Shown here piece after piece: positions 40,024 to 49,918 of a DNA stretch of 64,000 bases. This DNA is from Pseudarthrobacter sp. W1I19 (lineage in GTDB: Bacteria > Actinomycetota > Actinomycetes > Actinomycetales > Micrococcaceae). The first letter of the stretch is position 1. Each line of letters opens with the position of its first letter. The translations under genes and the position numbers were made by a program. Below the pieces are notes generated by a model. The model had not been told where the DNA came from, did no database searches, and saw only the letters and a list, made by a program, of their open reading frames with translations. The stretch is taken from contig NZ_JAUSZR010000001.1 of assembly GCF_030817835.1 (NCBI RefSeq), forward strand, positions 1,116,001 through 1,180,000, read 5' to 3'.

Positions 40024-40674
40024 ATGACCGCAACCCGTAACGTAAAGGGCCTGCTGGGCACGAAGCTCGGCATGACCCAGGTCTGGGACGAGAACAACAA
40101 GCTCATCCCCGTCACTGTGGTCCAGGCAGATTCGAACGTCATCACCCAGCTGCGTAACGCAGAAGCTGATGGCTACGTAGCCGTTCAGATCGGCTACGGC
40201 CAGATCGATCCCCGCAAGGTCACCAAGCCGCTGGCTGGTCACTTTGAAAAGGCAGGCGTCACGCCTCGCCGCCACGTCGTCGAACTCCGTACCGCAGATG
40301 CTGCTGAGTACGAGCTGGGCCAGGAGCTCTCCGTAGAGGTCTTCGAAGCCGGCCAGAAGATCGACGTCATCGGCACCACCAAGGGTAAGGGCTTCGCCGG
40401 TGTTATGAAGCGTCACGGCTTCCACGGCGTTGGAGCTTCCCACGGTGCCCACAAGAACCACCGTAAGCCCGGTTCAATCGGTGGCGCATCCACCCCGAGC
40501 CGCGTCTTCAAGGGCATGAAAATGGCCGGCCGCATGGGCGCCGTTCGTCACACCACGCTGAACCTCACGGTCCACGCGGTTGACGTCGAGAAGTCGCTGC
40601 TCCTTATCAAGGGCGCCGTTCCCGGCGCCCGCGGCCAGGTCGTCCTCGTACGCACCGCCGTGAAGGGAGCCTAG
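40024..40674 (+). CDS. rplC: 50S ribosomal protein L3
   Basis: 216 residues. [20 protein letters not shown] and the central loop [20 protein letters not shown], which reaches the peptidyl-transferase centre. Its last codons (VKGA, AAGGGAG) provide the ribosome site for rplD, four bases after the stop. A GGGAGG ribosome site precedes rplC. Confidence 0.99.
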   Translation: MTATRNVKGLLGTKLGMTQVWDENNKLIPVTVVQADSNVITQLRNAEADGYVAVQIGYGQIDPRKVTKPLAGHFEKAGVTPRRHVVELRTADAAEYELGQELSVEVFEAGQKIDVIGTTKGKGFAGVMKRHGFHGVGASHGAHKNHRKPGSIGGASTPSRVFKGMKMAGRMGAVRHTTLNLTVHAVDVEKSLLLIKGAVPGARGQVVLVRTAVKGA

Positions 40675-40678
40675 TTCA

Positions 40679-41302
40679 ATGGCTAACACTGTCCAGGTTG
40701 ACCTGCCTGCAGAAATCTTCGACGTTCAGACCAACGTGCCGCTGCTGCACCAGGTTGTCGTTGCTCAGCTTGCTGCTGCTCGCCAGGGTACCCACAAGAC
40801 CAAGACCCGCGCTGAAGTTTCCGGTGCAGGACGCAAGCCGTTCAAGCAGAAGGGCACCGGCCGCGCCCGTCAGGGTTCCATCCGTGCTCCGCACATGACC
40901 GGCGGTGGCATTGTCCACGGTCCCACCCCGCGTGACTACAGCCAGCGCACCCCCAAGAAGATGATTGCTGCTGCACTGCGCGGCGCATTGTCTGACCGGG
41001 CACGCAACGGCCGCATCCACGTTGTCGCCGAACTGGTTGAAGGCGACAAGCCGTCCGCCAAGACTGCACTGGCAGCGCTGCGCGGCGTGTCCGACCGCAA
41101 GAACCTGCTGGTCGTCATCGAGCGCGCCAACGACGTTGCTGCACTGTCCGTGCGCAACCTCGCCGGTGTTCACGTTCTGTACGCAGACCAGCTGAACACC
41201 TACGACGTTCTCGTGTCTGATGACGTTGTCTTCACCAAGGCTGCCTACGAAGCATTCGTTGCCGGCAAGGCAGTGGCAAAGAACGAGGAGGATGCCAAGT
41301 GA
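40679..41302 (+). CDS. rplD: 50S ribosomal protein L4
   Basis: 207 residues. The extended loop [20 protein letters not shown], which lines the exit tunnel (macrolide-relevant), is present. In E. coli L4 represses the S10 operon. The C-terminus EEDAK is encoded by the GAGGAGG ribosome site of rplW, whose GTG overlaps the stop by four bases. Confidence 0.99.
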   Translation: MANTVQVDLPAEIFDVQTNVPLLHQVVVAQLAAARQGTHKTKTRAEVSGAGRKPFKQKGTGRARQGSIRAPHMTGGGIVHGPTPRDYSQRTPKKMIAAALRGALSDRARNGRIHVVAELVEGDKPSAKTALAALRGVSDRKNLLVVIERANDVAALSVRNLAGVHVLYADQLNTYDVLVSDDVVFTKAAYEAFVAGKAVAKNEEDAK

Positions 41303-41604
41303 GTGCAGCCACCATCAAGGATCCCCGCGACGTCGTGCTTGCACCCGTCGTGTCGGAAAAGAGCTACGGCCTGATCGACGAGGGCAAGTACACCTTCCTG
41401 GTGGACCCCCGTTCGAACAAGACCGAGATCAAGCTGGCCGTGGAGAAGATTTTCTCCGTCAAGGTCGATTCGATCAACACCATCAACCGTGCCGGTAAGC
41501 GCAAGCGCACCAAATTCGGATGGGGTACCCGCAAGAACACCAAGCGTGCGATTGTCACCCTCAAAGAAGGCACTATCGACATCTTCGGCGGTCCGCTCTC
41601 GTAG
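41299..41604 (+). CDS. rplW: 50S ribosomal protein L23
   Basis: 101 residues from the GTG at 41299, overlapping the rplD stop (GTGA). Tunnel-exit protein that docks trigger factor and [23 protein letters not shown] and [20 protein letters not shown]. Confidence 0.99.
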   Translation: MSAATIKDPRDVVLAPVVSEKSYGLIDEGKYTFLVDPRSNKTEIKLAVEKIFSVKVDSINTINRAGKRKRTKFGWGTRKNTKRAIVTLKEGTIDIFGGPLS

Positions 41605-41633
41605 CGGAGACCACTTTAACGAGGAAATAAATT

Positions 41634-42473
41634 ATGGGAATCCGTAAATACAAGCCGACTACCCCGGGCCGTCGTGGCTCGAGCGTAGCGGACTTCATTG
41701 AAATCACGCGGTCGACGCCGGAAAAGTCGTTGGTACGTCCGCTGCCCAAAAAGGGCGGCCGTAACAACACCGGTAAGATCACCACCCGTCACAAGGGTGG
41801 CGGACACAAGCGCCAGTACCGTCTGATCGACTTCCGTCGCCACGACAAGGACGGCGTTGACGCCCGCGTTGCTGAAATCGAGTACGATCCGAACCGCACG
41901 GCTCGCATCGCCCTCCTGCACTACGTTGATGGCACCAAGCGTTACATCATCGCCCCGAACAAGCTGTCCCAGGGTGACTTCGTAGAGGCCGGCGCCAACG
42001 CTGACATCAAGCCTGGCAACAACCTGCCCCTGCGCAACATCCCCGTGGGTACCGTTATCCACGCGGTGGAACTGCGTCCGGGTGGCGGCGCCAAGATGGG
42101 CCGTTCCGCTGGTGCGTCCATCCAGCTCGTTGCCAAGGAAGGCCGCTTCGCCCAGCTGCGTCTGCCCTCCGGTGAAATCCGCAACGTTGACGTGCGCTGC
42201 CGCGCAACCGTCGGCGAGGTGGGCAACGCCGAGCAGTCGAACATCAACTGGGGCAAGGCCGGCCGTATGCGCTGGAAGGGCGTCCGCCCGACCGTCCGTG
42301 GTGTCGCCATGAACCCGGTTGACCACCCGCACGGTGGTGGTGAGGGTAAGACGTCCGGTGGACGTAACCCCGTCAACCCCAACGGTCAGCGCGAAGGCCG
42401 CACGCGCCGCCCCAACAAAGAGAGCGACAAGCTTATTGTTCGTCGCCGTCGTACTGGCAAGAACAAGCGATAG
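41634..42473 (+). CDS. rplB: 50S ribosomal protein L2
   Basis: 279 residues. Contains the RNA-binding KTTPGRRG-type start ([15 protein letters not shown]) and the C-terminal [20 protein letters not shown] with the conserved His near the peptidyl-transferase centre. GAGGAAA site 6 bases upstream. Central protein of 50S assembly. Confidence 0.99.
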   Translation: MGIRKYKPTTPGRRGSSVADFIEITRSTPEKSLVRPLPKKGGRNNTGKITTRHKGGGHKRQYRLIDFRRHDKDGVDARVAEIEYDPNRTARIALLHYVDGTKRYIIAPNKLSQGDFVEAGANADIKPGNNLPLRNIPVGTVIHAVELRPGGGAKMGRSAGASIQLVAKEGRFAQLRLPSGEIRNVDVRCRATVGEVGNAEQSNINWGKAGRMRWKGVRPTVRGVAMNPVDHPHGGGEGKTSGGRNPVNPNGQREGRTRRPNKESDKLIVRRRRTGKNKR

Positions 42474-42485
42474 GAGCCTGGACAC

Positions 42486-42767
42486 ATGCCACGCAGCCTG
42501 AAAAAAGGTCCTTTCGTTGACCAGCACCTCTTTGTGAAGGTAGCCAGGGAAAACGAAAAGGGCACCAAGAACGTCATCAAGACCTGGTCCCGCCGTTCGA
42601 TGATCATCCCCGACATGCTCGGGCACACGATCGCCGTACACGACGGACGCAAGCACATCCCGGTGTTTGTCACTGAGTCGATGGTCGGGCACAAGCTCGG
42701 CGAATTCGCTCCCACGCGGACATTCCGCGGCCATGTCAAGGACGACCGTAAGGGCAAGCGCCGCTAG
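42486..42767 (+). CDS. rpsS: 30S ribosomal protein S19
   Basis: 93 residues. [20 protein letters not shown] and [20 protein letters not shown]. In the 30S head near S13. AGGAG site upstream, 12 bases after rplB. Confidence 0.99.
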   Translation: MPRSLKKGPFVDQHLFVKVARENEKGTKNVIKTWSRRSMIIPDMLGHTIAVHDGRKHIPVFVTESMVGHKLGEFAPTRTFRGHVKDDRKGKRR

Positions 42768-42805
42768 GCGCCTGCACTTACGTCAAAGACGAGAGAAGGA
42801 AAGCA

Positions 42806-43171
42806 ATGGAAGCCAAGGCAATTGCGCGTCACATCCGCGTAACGCCTATGAAGGCCCGGCGCGTCGTCAACCTTGTTCGTGGATTGCAAGCGAATGAGGC
42901 TCTGGCAATTCTGAAGTTTGCCCCGCAGGCAGCTTCGGAGCCGGTATTCAAGGTAGTTCAGTCGGCAATCTCCAACGCCCGGGTCCTCGCGGACCGCGAC
43001 GGCGTGGCGTTTGACGAAGGCGACCTCATCATCAGCGAAGCGTTTGTTGATGAAGGCCCGACCATGAAGCGGTTCCAGCCGCGTGCCCAGGGTCGTGCAT
43101 TTCAGATCAAGAAGCGCACCAGCCACATCACCGTGGTAGTCGCTACCCCGGAGAAAGAGGAGGCTCGCTAA
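42806..43171 (+). CDS. rplV: 50S ribosomal protein L22
   Basis: 121 residues. Beta-hairpin loop [20 protein letters not shown] lines the exit tunnel. The C-terminus KEEAR is encoded by GAGGAGG, the ribosome site of rpsC, whose GTG directly follows the TAA. Confidence 0.99.
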   Translation: MEAKAIARHIRVTPMKARRVVNLVRGLQANEALAILKFAPQAASEPVFKVVQSAISNARVLADRDGVAFDEGDLIISEAFVDEGPTMKRFQPRAQGRAFQIKKRTSHITVVVATPEKEEAR

Positions 43172-44005
43172 GTGGGACAGAAAGTAAACCCGCACGGGTT
43201 CCGACTCGGCATCACCACCGATCACGTATCGCACTGGTTCGCTGACAGCACCAAGGCCGGCCAGCGGTACAAGGACTTCGTTCGCGAAGACATCCGCATC
43301 CGCCAGCTCATGTCCACGGGCATGGAGCGCGCCGGTATCGCTAAGGTTGAGATCGAGCGCACCCGTGACCGTGTCCGCGTGGACATCCACACGGCCCGCC
43401 CGGGCATCGTCATCGGCCGCCGTGGAGCAGAAGCAGACCGCATCCGCGGCGAGCTCGAAAAGCTCACCGGCAAGCAGGTTCAGCTGAACATCCTCGAGGT
43501 CAAGAACCCCGAGATGGAAGCACAGCTTGTGGCCCAGGGCGTTGCTGAGCAGCTGACTTCACGTGTGGCTTTCCGCCGCGCCATGAAGAAGGCCATGCAG
43601 TCCGCACAGCGTGCAGGTGCCAAGGGCATCCGTATCGCCTGCTCCGGTCGACTGGGTGGCGCTGAAATGTCCCGCTCGGAGTTCTACCGCGAAGGCCGTG
43701 TGCCCCTGCACACCCTCCGCGCGAACATCGACTACGGCTTCTACGAAGCCAAGACCACCTTCGGCCGTATTGGCGTGAAGGTCTGGATCTACAAGGGTGA
43801 CGTCACCGCCAAGGAACTGGCCCAGCAGGCCGCTTCCGCCCCGTCCCGTGGCCGCGGTCCGAGCGACCGTCCGGGCCGCCCGGGTGGCGCTGACCGTGGT
43901 GACCGCCGCCGTCGCAACGACCGTCCGGCCGCCGAAGCAGCTCCCGCTGCAGAGGCTCCGGCAGCTGAAGCTGCTGCTCCCGCAGCAGAAGGAGGACAGG
44001 CTTAA
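43172..44005 (+). CDS. rpsC: 30S ribosomal protein S3 with Ala/Glu-rich tail
   Basis: 277 residues versus 233 in E. coli. GTG start. KH-domain [20 protein letters not shown], mRNA-entry part [20 protein letters not shown], then a low-complexity C-terminus (after about 220) with Arg/Gly/Asp residues and finally [18 protein letters not shown]. The tail also encodes the AAGGAGG site for rplP. The function of the tail is unknown. Confidence 0.98.
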   Translation: MGQKVNPHGFRLGITTDHVSHWFADSTKAGQRYKDFVREDIRIRQLMSTGMERAGIAKVEIERTRDRVRVDIHTARPGIVIGRRGAEADRIRGELEKLTGKQVQLNILEVKNPEMEAQLVAQGVAEQLTSRVAFRRAMKKAMQSAQRAGAKGIRIACSGRLGGAEMSRSEFYREGRVPLHTLRANIDYGFYEAKTTFGRIGVKVWIYKGDVTAKELAQQAASAPSRGRGPSDRPGRPGGADRGDRRRRNDRPAAEAAPAAEAPAAEAAAPAAEGGQA

Positions 44006-44422
44006 ATGCTTATCCCACGTCGAGTCAAGCACCGTAAGCAGCACCACCCGGGTCGTTCCGGCGCTGCTACGGGCGGCACCAAGGTCACTTTCGGTGAGTA
44101 CGGCATCCAGGCCCTGAGCCCGGCATACGTCACGAACCGTCAGATCGAATCCGCCCGTATCGCGATGACCCGCCACATCAAGCGTGGCGGTAAGGTCTGG
44201 ATCAACATCTACCCGGACCGTCCCCTCACCAAGAAGCCTGCCGAGACCCGCATGGGTTCCGGTAAGGGTTCACCGGAATGGTGGGTCGCAAACGTCAAGC
44301 CGGGCCGGGTTCTCTTTGAGATCTCCGGCGTCGAAGAATCGGTAGCACGCGAGGCCCTGCGCCTGGCAATCCACAAGCTCCCGTTGAAGGCACGCATTCT
44401 GCGTCGCGAAGGTGGTGAATAG
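44006..44422 (+). CDS. rplP: 50S ribosomal protein L16
   Basis: 138 residues. [20 protein letters not shown] and the conserved [20 protein letters not shown]. Sits near the A-site tRNA elbow. Begins right after the rpsC stop. Confidence 0.99.
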   Translation: MLIPRRVKHRKQHHPGRSGAATGGTKVTFGEYGIQALSPAYVTNRQIESARIAMTRHIKRGGKVWINIYPDRPLTKKPAETRMGSGKGSPEWWVANVKPGRVLFEISGVEESVAREALRLAIHKLPLKARILRREGGE

Positions 44423-44424
44423 AA

Positions 44425-44754
44425 ATGGCAGTAGGATCCAAGGATCTGGCTCCCGCACAGCTGGACGGTTTCGACAACGAGCGTCTCGTTGAAGAACTCC
44501 GCAAGGCCAAGGAAGAGCTGTTCAACCTGCGTTTCCAGTCCGCCACCGGACAGCTGGAGAACCACGGCAGGCTGCGCGCGGTAAAGAAGGACATCGCGCG
44601 CATCTACACCGTTCTCCGTGAGCGCGAGCTGGGCATTCGTGCTGAGGTTGCCGCACCTGTTGTGGAAGCCAAAGAAGAGAAGAAGTCCAAGAAGGCTGCA
44701 ACCAAGAAGGCCGAGAAGGCTGAAACGGTTGAGACCGAGGAGGATGCCAAGTGA
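44425..44754 (+). CDS. rpmC: 50S ribosomal protein L29 with charged tail
   Basis: 109 residues; the canonical protein has about 65. The core [20 protein letters not shown] and [20 protein letters not shown] is followed by a Lys/Glu/Ala tail ([20 protein letters not shown]) ending EEDAK, encoded by the GAGGAGG site of rpsQ. It shares the last 22 bases of the junction with rplD/rplW exactly. Confidence 0.98.
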   Translation: MAVGSKDLAPAQLDGFDNERLVEELRKAKEELFNLRFQSATGQLENHGRLRAVKKDIARIYTVLRERELGIRAEVAAPVVEAKEEKKSKKAATKKAEKAETVETEEDAK

Positions 44755-45056
44755 GTGAAAAGGACCAGAACGTGACGGAAACTGCTACCGCAGCCACGGC
44801 TGAGCAGCGCGGTTACCGCAAGACGCGTCGCGGCTACGTGGTCTCGGACAAGATGGAAAAGACCATCGTTGTCCAGGTTGAAGACCGCGTGAAGCACGCG
44901 CTGTACGGCAAGGTCATCCGCCGTACCTCCAAGGTCAAGGCACACGACGAAGAGAACACCGCCGGCATCGGCGACCTCGTTGTCATCGCCGAGACCCGTC
45001 CGCTGTCCGCCACCAAGAACTGGCGGCTCGTGGAAATCCTCGAGAAGGCCAAGTAG
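44751..45056 (+). CDS. rpsQ: 30S ribosomal protein S17
   Basis: 101 residues from the GTG overlapping the rpmC stop by four bases. A short acidic N-terminus, then [20 protein letters not shown] and [20 protein letters not shown]. Last gene of the S10 operon; terminator 16 bases downstream. Confidence 0.98.
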   Translation: MSEKDQNVTETATAATAEQRGYRKTRRGYVVSDKMEKTIVVQVEDRVKHALYGKVIRRTSKVKAHDEENTAGIGDLVVIAETRPLSATKNWRLVEILEKAK

Positions 45057-45537
45057 CAACTGCTGCTTAGCCGGAAGCCCCTGCTCCTTTGGAGCGGGGG
45101 CTTCCTCGTTTAACCGGCGCCTCCCGTCACGCCGGGCTCGCTTTTGGTGGGCGGACGAGGACGGCGCCGCGGCTTTCCGGGGGAGTGGCACCTGAGGCGG
45201 GCCAAAAGGCTGCCGTACGTGACGCCGTCGCCCGTCTTGCCGGGGAGCTCACGCGGTGATACGGGGATGGGCGGAAAACGTGCTAAGATTTTGAGTTTGT
45301 ATGGCGCCTTTCGCGCGCCGTCATCAAACCTCGTAAACAAGCGTGCCAAGGCATAGTGCCCCCTTGCGCCCGGGATCGTTCCGGACCGGATGGGAGCAAC
45401 TGCTGTTGGCACGGGAGTTTAGGCCTGGTCTGGCAAAATCCAGGCAGGTCAAGAGACACCCCGATCAACCGTTCCGCAAGGCTCATTCCGTAGGAAGATT
45501 TTCGGTCTGAGAACCGGCGCGACGCAAGGAGTAAATA
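45057..45537 (+). promoter_or_regulatory. S10-operon terminator and spc-operon promoter region
   Basis: 481 bases without a gene. A terminator is at 45073-45109. An extended -10 (TGCTAAGAT, 45281-45289) gives a likely start at about 45296 and a 240-base leader for rplN; no good -35 is seen. The rest shows no convincing ORF or repeat. Confidence 0.5.
45073..45109 (+). terminator. Intrinsic terminator after rpsQ
   Basis: 15-base arms GGAAGCCCCTGCTCC / GGAGCGGGGGCTTCC (one G-T pair) with loop TTT, then TCGTTT. Confidence 0.87.
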
Positions 45538-45906
45538 GTGATTCAGCAGGAGTCGCGACTCAAGGTCGCCGACAACACGGGTGCTAAGGAAATCCTTACC
45601 ATTCGCGTTCTCGGTGGATCCGGCCGTCGCTACGCAGGCATCGGTGACGTCATTGTCGCCACCGTCAAGGACGCAATCCCGGGCGGCAACGTAAAGAAGG
45701 GCGATGTTGTCAAGGCAGTCATCGTCCGTACCAAGAAGGAACGCCGCCGTGCGGATGGTTCCTACATCAAGTTTGACGAGAACGCAGCTGTGATCCTGAA
45801 GGGCGACGGTGACCCCCGCGGTACCCGTATCTTCGGACCGGTTGGTCGTGAACTGCGTGACAAGAAGTTCATGAAGATCGTTTCTCTGGCTCCGGAGGTG
45901 CTCTAG
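45538..45906 (+). CDS. rplN: 50S ribosomal protein L14
   Basis: 122 residues, GTG start with AAGGAG upstream. [20 protein letters not shown] and [20 protein letters not shown]. First gene of the spc operon; its last codons (CCGGAGGTG) hold the ribosome site of rplX. Confidence 0.99.
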   Translation: MIQQESRLKVADNTGAKEILTIRVLGGSGRRYAGIGDVIVATVKDAIPGGNVKKGDVVKAVIVRTKKERRRADGSYIKFDENAAVILKGDGDPRGTRIFGPVGRELRDKKFMKIVSLAPEVL

Positions 45907-45909
45907 TCC

Positions 45910-46272
45910 ATGGCTGCAAAGATCAAGAAGGGTGACCTCGTTCAGGTCATCACTGGCGCCAAGGCTGAGCGCGGCGGCGACCGCGGCAAGCAGGGCAAGG
46001 TCCTGCGCGTGTTCACCGACACCAACCGTGTGTTGGTTGAAGGCATCAACCGCGTAACCAAGCACACCAAGGTCGGTCAGTCGCAGCGCGGCACCAAGAC
46101 CGGTGGCATCGAGGTTGTTGAAGCCCCGATCCACATCTCCAACGTGGCACTGGTTGACCCGTCCACCAAGAAGCCCACCCGCGTTGGCTTCCGCACTGAA
46201 ACCGTTGAGCGCAACGGCAAGCAGCGCGAAGTGCGCATCCGCGTGGCCAAGAGCTCAGGGAAGGACATCTAA
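45910..46272 (+). CDS. rplX: 50S ribosomal protein L24
   Basis: 120 residues. KOW start [20 protein letters not shown]; assembly initiator near the tunnel exit. The stop overlaps the rplE start by one base (TAATG), and the GGGAAGGA in its tail serves rplE. Confidence 0.99.
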   Translation: MAAKIKKGDLVQVITGAKAERGGDRGKQGKVLRVFTDTNRVLVEGINRVTKHTKVGQSQRGTKTGGIEVVEAPIHISNVALVDPSTKKPTRVGFRTETVERNGKQREVRIRVAKSSGKDI

Positions 46273-46853
46273 TGACTGAGACTCTCGAGACTCCGGCAAC
46301 GAAGATCGTTCCTCGTCTGAAGACCAAGTACGCCGAATCCATCAAGAGCACGCTCATTGAGGAATTCAAGTACGAAAACGTCAACCAGGTTCCCCGCCTC
46401 GTGAAGGTCGTTGTGAACATGGGTGTTGGAGATGCCGCCAAGGACTCCAAGCTGATCGACGGCGCTGTCCGCGACCTCACCCAGATCACCGGCCAGAAGC
46501 CGCAGGTAACCAAGGCCCGCAAGTCGATCGCACAGTTCAAGCTGCGCGAAGGCATGCCCATCGGTGCACACGCTACCCTGCGTGGCGACCGCATGTGGGA
46601 ATTCCTGGACCGCCTGGTCACGCTCGCACTGCCCCGTATCAGGGACTTCCGCGGCCTGTCCGGCAAGCAGTTCGATGGCAACGGCAACTACACCTTCGGT
46701 CTGACCGAGCAGGTTATGTTCCACGAAATCGACCAGGACAAGATCGACCGCACCCGCGGTATGGATATCACGGTTGTTACCACTGCAAAGACCGATGACG
46801 AAGGCCGCGCGCTGCTCAAGGCGCTTGGTTTCCCGTTCAAGGCCGAAGACTAA
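46272..46853 (+). CDS. rplE: 50S ribosomal protein L5
   Basis: 193 residues. [20 protein letters not shown] and [20 protein letters not shown]. Binds 5S rRNA and contacts S13. The next gene is rpsH, 89 bases on, without the rpsN found in many spc operons. Confidence 0.99.
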   Translation: MTETLETPATKIVPRLKTKYAESIKSTLIEEFKYENVNQVPRLVKVVVNMGVGDAAKDSKLIDGAVRDLTQITGQKPQVTKARKSIAQFKLREGMPIGAHATLRGDRMWEFLDRLVTLALPRIRDFRGLSGKQFDGNGNYTFGLTEQVMFHEIDQDKIDRTRGMDITVVTTAKTDDEGRALLKALGFPFKAED

Positions 46854-46942
46854 TCTAACTACGTAAAAGGTCCGGCGGTACGGCTCCCACTTGTGGCAAG
46901 CGGCACCGCGGAAACCGTTATGAGGAAGGGCAAGAGCCCACA

Positions 46943-47341
46943 ATGACAATGACAGATCCTGTCGCAGACATGCTTACGCGTCTGCGCAATGCAAACTCGG
47001 CATACCACGACACCGTGTCCATGCCGTACAGCAAGCTCAAGGCACGCGTCGCCGACATCCTGAAGGCAGAAGGCTTCATCGCCGGCTGGAAGGAAGAGGA
47101 CGCTGAGGTTGGCAAGAAGCTGACCATCGAGCTCAAGTTCGGACCGAACCGCGAGCGTTCCATCGCTGGCGTTCGCCGTATCTCCAAGCCGGGCCTGCGT
47201 GTTTACGCAAAGTCCACCAACCTGCCGCACGTGCTCGGTGGCCTGGGTGTCGCAATCCTGTCCACCTCTTCCGGCCTCCTGACTGACAAGCAGGCCGGCA
47301 AGAAGGGCGTGGGCGGCGAAGTCCTCGCGTACGTCTGGTAA
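46943..47341 (+). CDS. rpsH: 30S ribosomal protein S8
   Basis: 132 residues. [20 protein letters not shown] and the C-terminal [20 protein letters not shown]. Central-domain 16S binder; in E. coli the spc-operon repressor. GAGGAAGGG upstream. Confidence 0.99.
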   Translation: MTMTDPVADMLTRLRNANSAYHDTVSMPYSKLKARVADILKAEGFIAGWKEEDAEVGKKLTIELKFGPNRERSIAGVRRISKPGLRVYAKSTNLPHVLGGLGVAILSTSSGLLTDKQAGKKGVGGEVLAYVW

Positions 47342-47359
47342 CGGGAAAGGAAGAGAATA

Positions 47360-47896
47360 ATGTCACGTATTGGACGTCTCCCCATCACCGTTCCTGCCGG
47401 CGTTGAGGTCAAGGTTGACGGCTCTGTCGTCAGCGTCAAGGGATCCAAGGGCGAGCTGAACCACACTGTGGCCAGCCCGATCGAGGTCACCCTGGATGCA
47501 GACACCCTGACTGTCGCCCGCCCGAACGACGAGCGCGCCTCCCGCTCTCTCCACGGCCTGACCCGCACCCTGATCTCCAACATGATCGAGGGCGTCACCA
47601 AGGGCTACGAGAAGAAGCTTGAAATCGTCGGTACCGGTTACCGCGTTCAGGCCAAGGGATCTGACCTTGAGTTCGCTCTCGGCTTCAGCCACCCGGTCAA
47701 TGTCTCCGCACCGGAGGGCATCACCTTTGCAGTTGAGACCCCGACCAAGCTCTCTGTTTCAGGTATCAACAAGCAGCAGGTCGGCGAAGTTGCTGCCAAC
47801 ATTCGCAAGCTGCGGAAGCCGGACCCCTACAAGGGCAAGGGCATCCGTTACGCCGGCGAAGTCATCCGCCGCAAGGTCGGAAAGGCTGGTAAGTAA
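47360..47896 (+). CDS. rplF: 50S ribosomal protein L6
   Basis: 178 residues. [20 protein letters not shown] and the C-terminal [20 protein letters not shown]. Near the sarcin-ricin loop. AAAGGAAGAG site; rplR begins two bases after the stop. Confidence 0.99.
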   Translation: MSRIGRLPITVPAGVEVKVDGSVVSVKGSKGELNHTVASPIEVTLDADTLTVARPNDERASRSLHGLTRTLISNMIEGVTKGYEKKLEIVGTGYRVQAKGSDLEFALGFSHPVNVSAPEGITFAVETPTKLSVSGINKQQVGEVAANIRKLRKPDPYKGKGIRYAGEVIRRKVGKAGK

Positions 47897-47898
47897 CC

Positions 47899-48282
47899 AT
47901 GGCCATCTCAATTAACAAGAAGCGTACGAACAAGAGCAAGTCTGCTTCGCGCAGCCGCCGCCAGCTTCGTATCCGTAAGCGCATCTCCGGTACGGCTGTA
48001 CGTCCTCGTCTGGTCGTCAACCGTTCCGCACGCCACGTATTTGTCCAGGTTGTCGATGACAGCATTGGCCAGACCGTAGCGAGCGCCTCCACTCTGGAAG
48101 CCGACCTTCGTGCATTCGACGGTGACAAGACTGCCAAGGCCAAGCGCGTTGGCGAACTCGTCGCAGAGCGTGCCAAGGCTGCCGGTATCGAAGCTGTTGT
48201 CTTCGACCGCGGTGGTAACAAGTACCACGGCCGGATCGCCGCCGTCGCTGACGGTGCACGTGAAGGTGGGCTGTCACTGTGA
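47899..48282 (+). CDS. rplR: 50S ribosomal protein L18
   Basis: 127 residues. [20 protein letters not shown] and [20 protein letters not shown]. 5S rRNA binder. The stop overlaps the rpsE GTG (GTGA). Confidence 0.99.
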   Translation: MAISINKKRTNKSKSASRSRRQLRIRKRISGTAVRPRLVVNRSARHVFVQVVDDSIGQTVASASTLEADLRAFDGDKTAKAKRVGELVAERAKAAGIEAVVFDRGGNKYHGRIAAVADGAREGGLSL

Positions 48283-49001
48283 CGGAAGCAAACAAGGAAA
48301 AGGACACTGTGTCTGCAGATCAGAAGGCTACCGAAACCGTAGCTGCCGCTGAGACCACTGCTCCCGCAGCTGCTGACGACCGCCGTGGCGGCGCTCGTCG
48401 CGGCGAGCGTGGCGACCGTGGCCAGGGCCGCGGCGACCGTGGTGGCCGTGGTGGCCGCGACGGCGGCCGTGAAGCCGAGAAGAGCCAGTTCGTAGAGCGC
48501 GTTGTCACCATCAACCGCGTCTCCAAGGTGGTCAAGGGTGGTCGTCGCTTCAGCTTCACCGCCCTGGTCGTCGTCGGTGACGGCAACGGCATGGTCGGCG
48601 TTGGCTACGGCAAGGCTAAGGAAGTTCCTGCCGCAATCGCGAAGGGCGTTGAAGAGGCCAAGAAGTCCTTCTTCCGCGTTCCCCGCGTTGGCAGCACCAT
48701 CCCGCACCGCGTCCAGGGTGAGGCTGCTGCAGGCGTTGTTATGCTGCGTCCGGCTTCCGCTGGTACCGGTGTAATCGCCGGTGGCCCGGTCCGTGCAGTA
48801 CTGGAGTGCGTGGGCATCCACGACATCCTCTCCAAGTCGCTCGGTTCCTCCAACGCCATCAACATCGTTCACGCGACCGTTGATGCCCTGAAGCGCCTCG
48901 AAGAGCCGGCAGCAGTGGCAGCACGCCGCGGCCTGCCCCTCGACGAGATTGCTCCGCCGGCACTGGTGAAGGCCCTCCTGGCTTCGAAGGCGGGTGTCTA
49001 G
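48279..49001 (+). CDS. rpsE: 30S ribosomal protein S5 with Arg/Gly-rich N-terminal extension
   Basis: 240 residues versus 167 in E. coli. The canonical domain starts at about residue 65 ([20 protein letters not shown]) and continues through [20 protein letters not shown]. The N-terminal extension combines an acidic Ala/Glu/Thr segment with RG/RGG-type repeats ([20 protein letters not shown]). The GTG at 48279 overlaps the rplR stop; a second in-frame GTG at 48309 with AAGGA upstream is an alternative that would remove ten residues but keep the RGG part. Confidence 0.96.
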   Translation: MTEANKEKDTVSADQKATETVAAAETTAPAAADDRRGGARRGERGDRGQGRGDRGGRGGRDGGREAEKSQFVERVVTINRVSKVVKGGRRFSFTALVVVGDGNGMVGVGYGKAKEVPAAIAKGVEEAKKSFFRVPRVGSTIPHRVQGEAAAGVVMLRPASAGTGVIAGGPVRAVLECVGIHDILSKSLGSSNAINIVHATVDALKRLEEPAAVAARRGLPLDEIAPPALVKALLASKAGV

Positions 49002-49003
49002 TT

Positions 49004-49210
49004 ATGGCTAAGAACCTGATTCCCTCCGACGCCCAGTTGGAGATCACTCAGATCAAGTCCGCCATTGGCGGCAAGCAGAACCAGCGCGACACCCTGCGGT
49101 CCCTCGGCCTGAAGCGGATCGGACACACCGTTGTCCGCACCGCCGACGCCGTCACCGTTGGAATGCTCAACACGGTTCCGCACCTGGTACAGGTAGAGGA
49201 GGCGAAGTAA
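49004..49210 (+). CDS. rpmD: 50S ribosomal protein L30
   Basis: 68 residues. [20 protein letters not shown] and [20 protein letters not shown]. The C-terminus VEEAK is encoded by GAGGAGG, the ribosome site of rplO. Confidence 0.98.
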   Translation: MAKNLIPSDAQLEITQIKSAIGGKQNQRDTLRSLGLKRIGHTVVRTADAVTVGMLNTVPHLVQVEEAK

Positions 49211-49212
49211 CA

Positions 49213-49704
49213 ATGGCAGAGAACACTCCTGAAAAGGCACAGAGCGCCGCTGCTGAGAAGCAGAACGCACTGAAGGTTCACCACCTGCGTCCCGCCCCGG
49301 GTGCAAAGACCGCCAAGACCCGCGTTGGTCGTGGTGAAGCATCCAAGGGTAAGACCGCTGGTCGCGGTACGAAGGGTACTGCAGCCCGCTACCAGATAAA
49401 GGCTGGCTTTGCCGGCGGCCAGCTGCCGCTGCACATGCGCCTGCCCAAGCTGCGCGGCTTCAAGAACCCCTTCCGCGTTGAGTTCCAGGTCGTGAACCTG
49501 GACAAGCTCAACGAGCTGTTCCCGGAAGGTGGCGCAGTCACCGTCGAGAACCTGGTCGAAAAGGGTGCCGTTCGCAAGAACCAGCCCGTCAAGGTGCTGG
49601 GCACCGGCGACATCACCGTCAAGGTAGACGTCACCGCCCACGCATTCTCGGCCAGCGCCGCTGAAAAGATCGCTGCAGCAGGCGGAAGCACCACCGCTCT
49701 CTAG
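49213..49704 (+). CDS. rplO: 50S ribosomal protein L15
   Basis: 163 residues. [40 protein letters not shown] and [20 protein letters not shown]. About 20 residues longer than E. coli at the N-terminus. Last gene of the spc ribosomal set; a perfect terminator separates it from secY. Confidence 0.98.
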   Translation: MAENTPEKAQSAAAEKQNALKVHHLRPAPGAKTAKTRVGRGEASKGKTAGRGTKGTAARYQIKAGFAGGQLPLHMRLPKLRGFKNPFRVEFQVVNLDKLNELFPEGGAVTVENLVEKGAVRKNQPVKVLGTGDITVKVDVTAHAFSASAAEKIAAAGGSTTAL

Positions 49705-49730
49705 AGCCGGTGGGCGAAAGCCCGTTGTTG

Positions 49731-49773
49731 AACTCCCGGTACCGGGGCCAAGGCCCCGGTACCGGGAGTTTTT
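49731..49773 (+). terminator. Strong intrinsic terminator after rplO
   Basis: Perfect 19-base arms (49731-49749 and 49752-49770), starting AACTCCCGGTACCGG, with a two-base loop, followed by TTT. Shows that secY needs its own promoter. Confidence 0.92.
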
Positions 49774-49827
49774 CACATCCGCCGGGCGTGTTTTTCCCGC
49801 CTCCTGGCGCACGCGGACTTCCACGGA

Positions 49828-49858
49828 TTGTTCGCATGGCGCATCCAACCGTTAGACT
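49828..49858 (+). promoter_or_regulatory. secY-adk-map promoter
   Basis: TAGACT at 49853-49858. The -35 is either TTGTTC with a 19-base spacer or TTCGCA with 16. Leader about 54 bases. Confidence 0.6.
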
Positions 49859-49918
49859 CGGTTGTTGGGATTCTTAGATCCCCATCACACACTCTTATCC
49901 ACATCACCAGGAGGACGC

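Noticed and set aside
45057..45537. Small ORFs in the S10-spc gap
   Set aside because: Arg/Gly/Pro-rich translations without a ribosome site or motif; the gap holds a terminator and leader.
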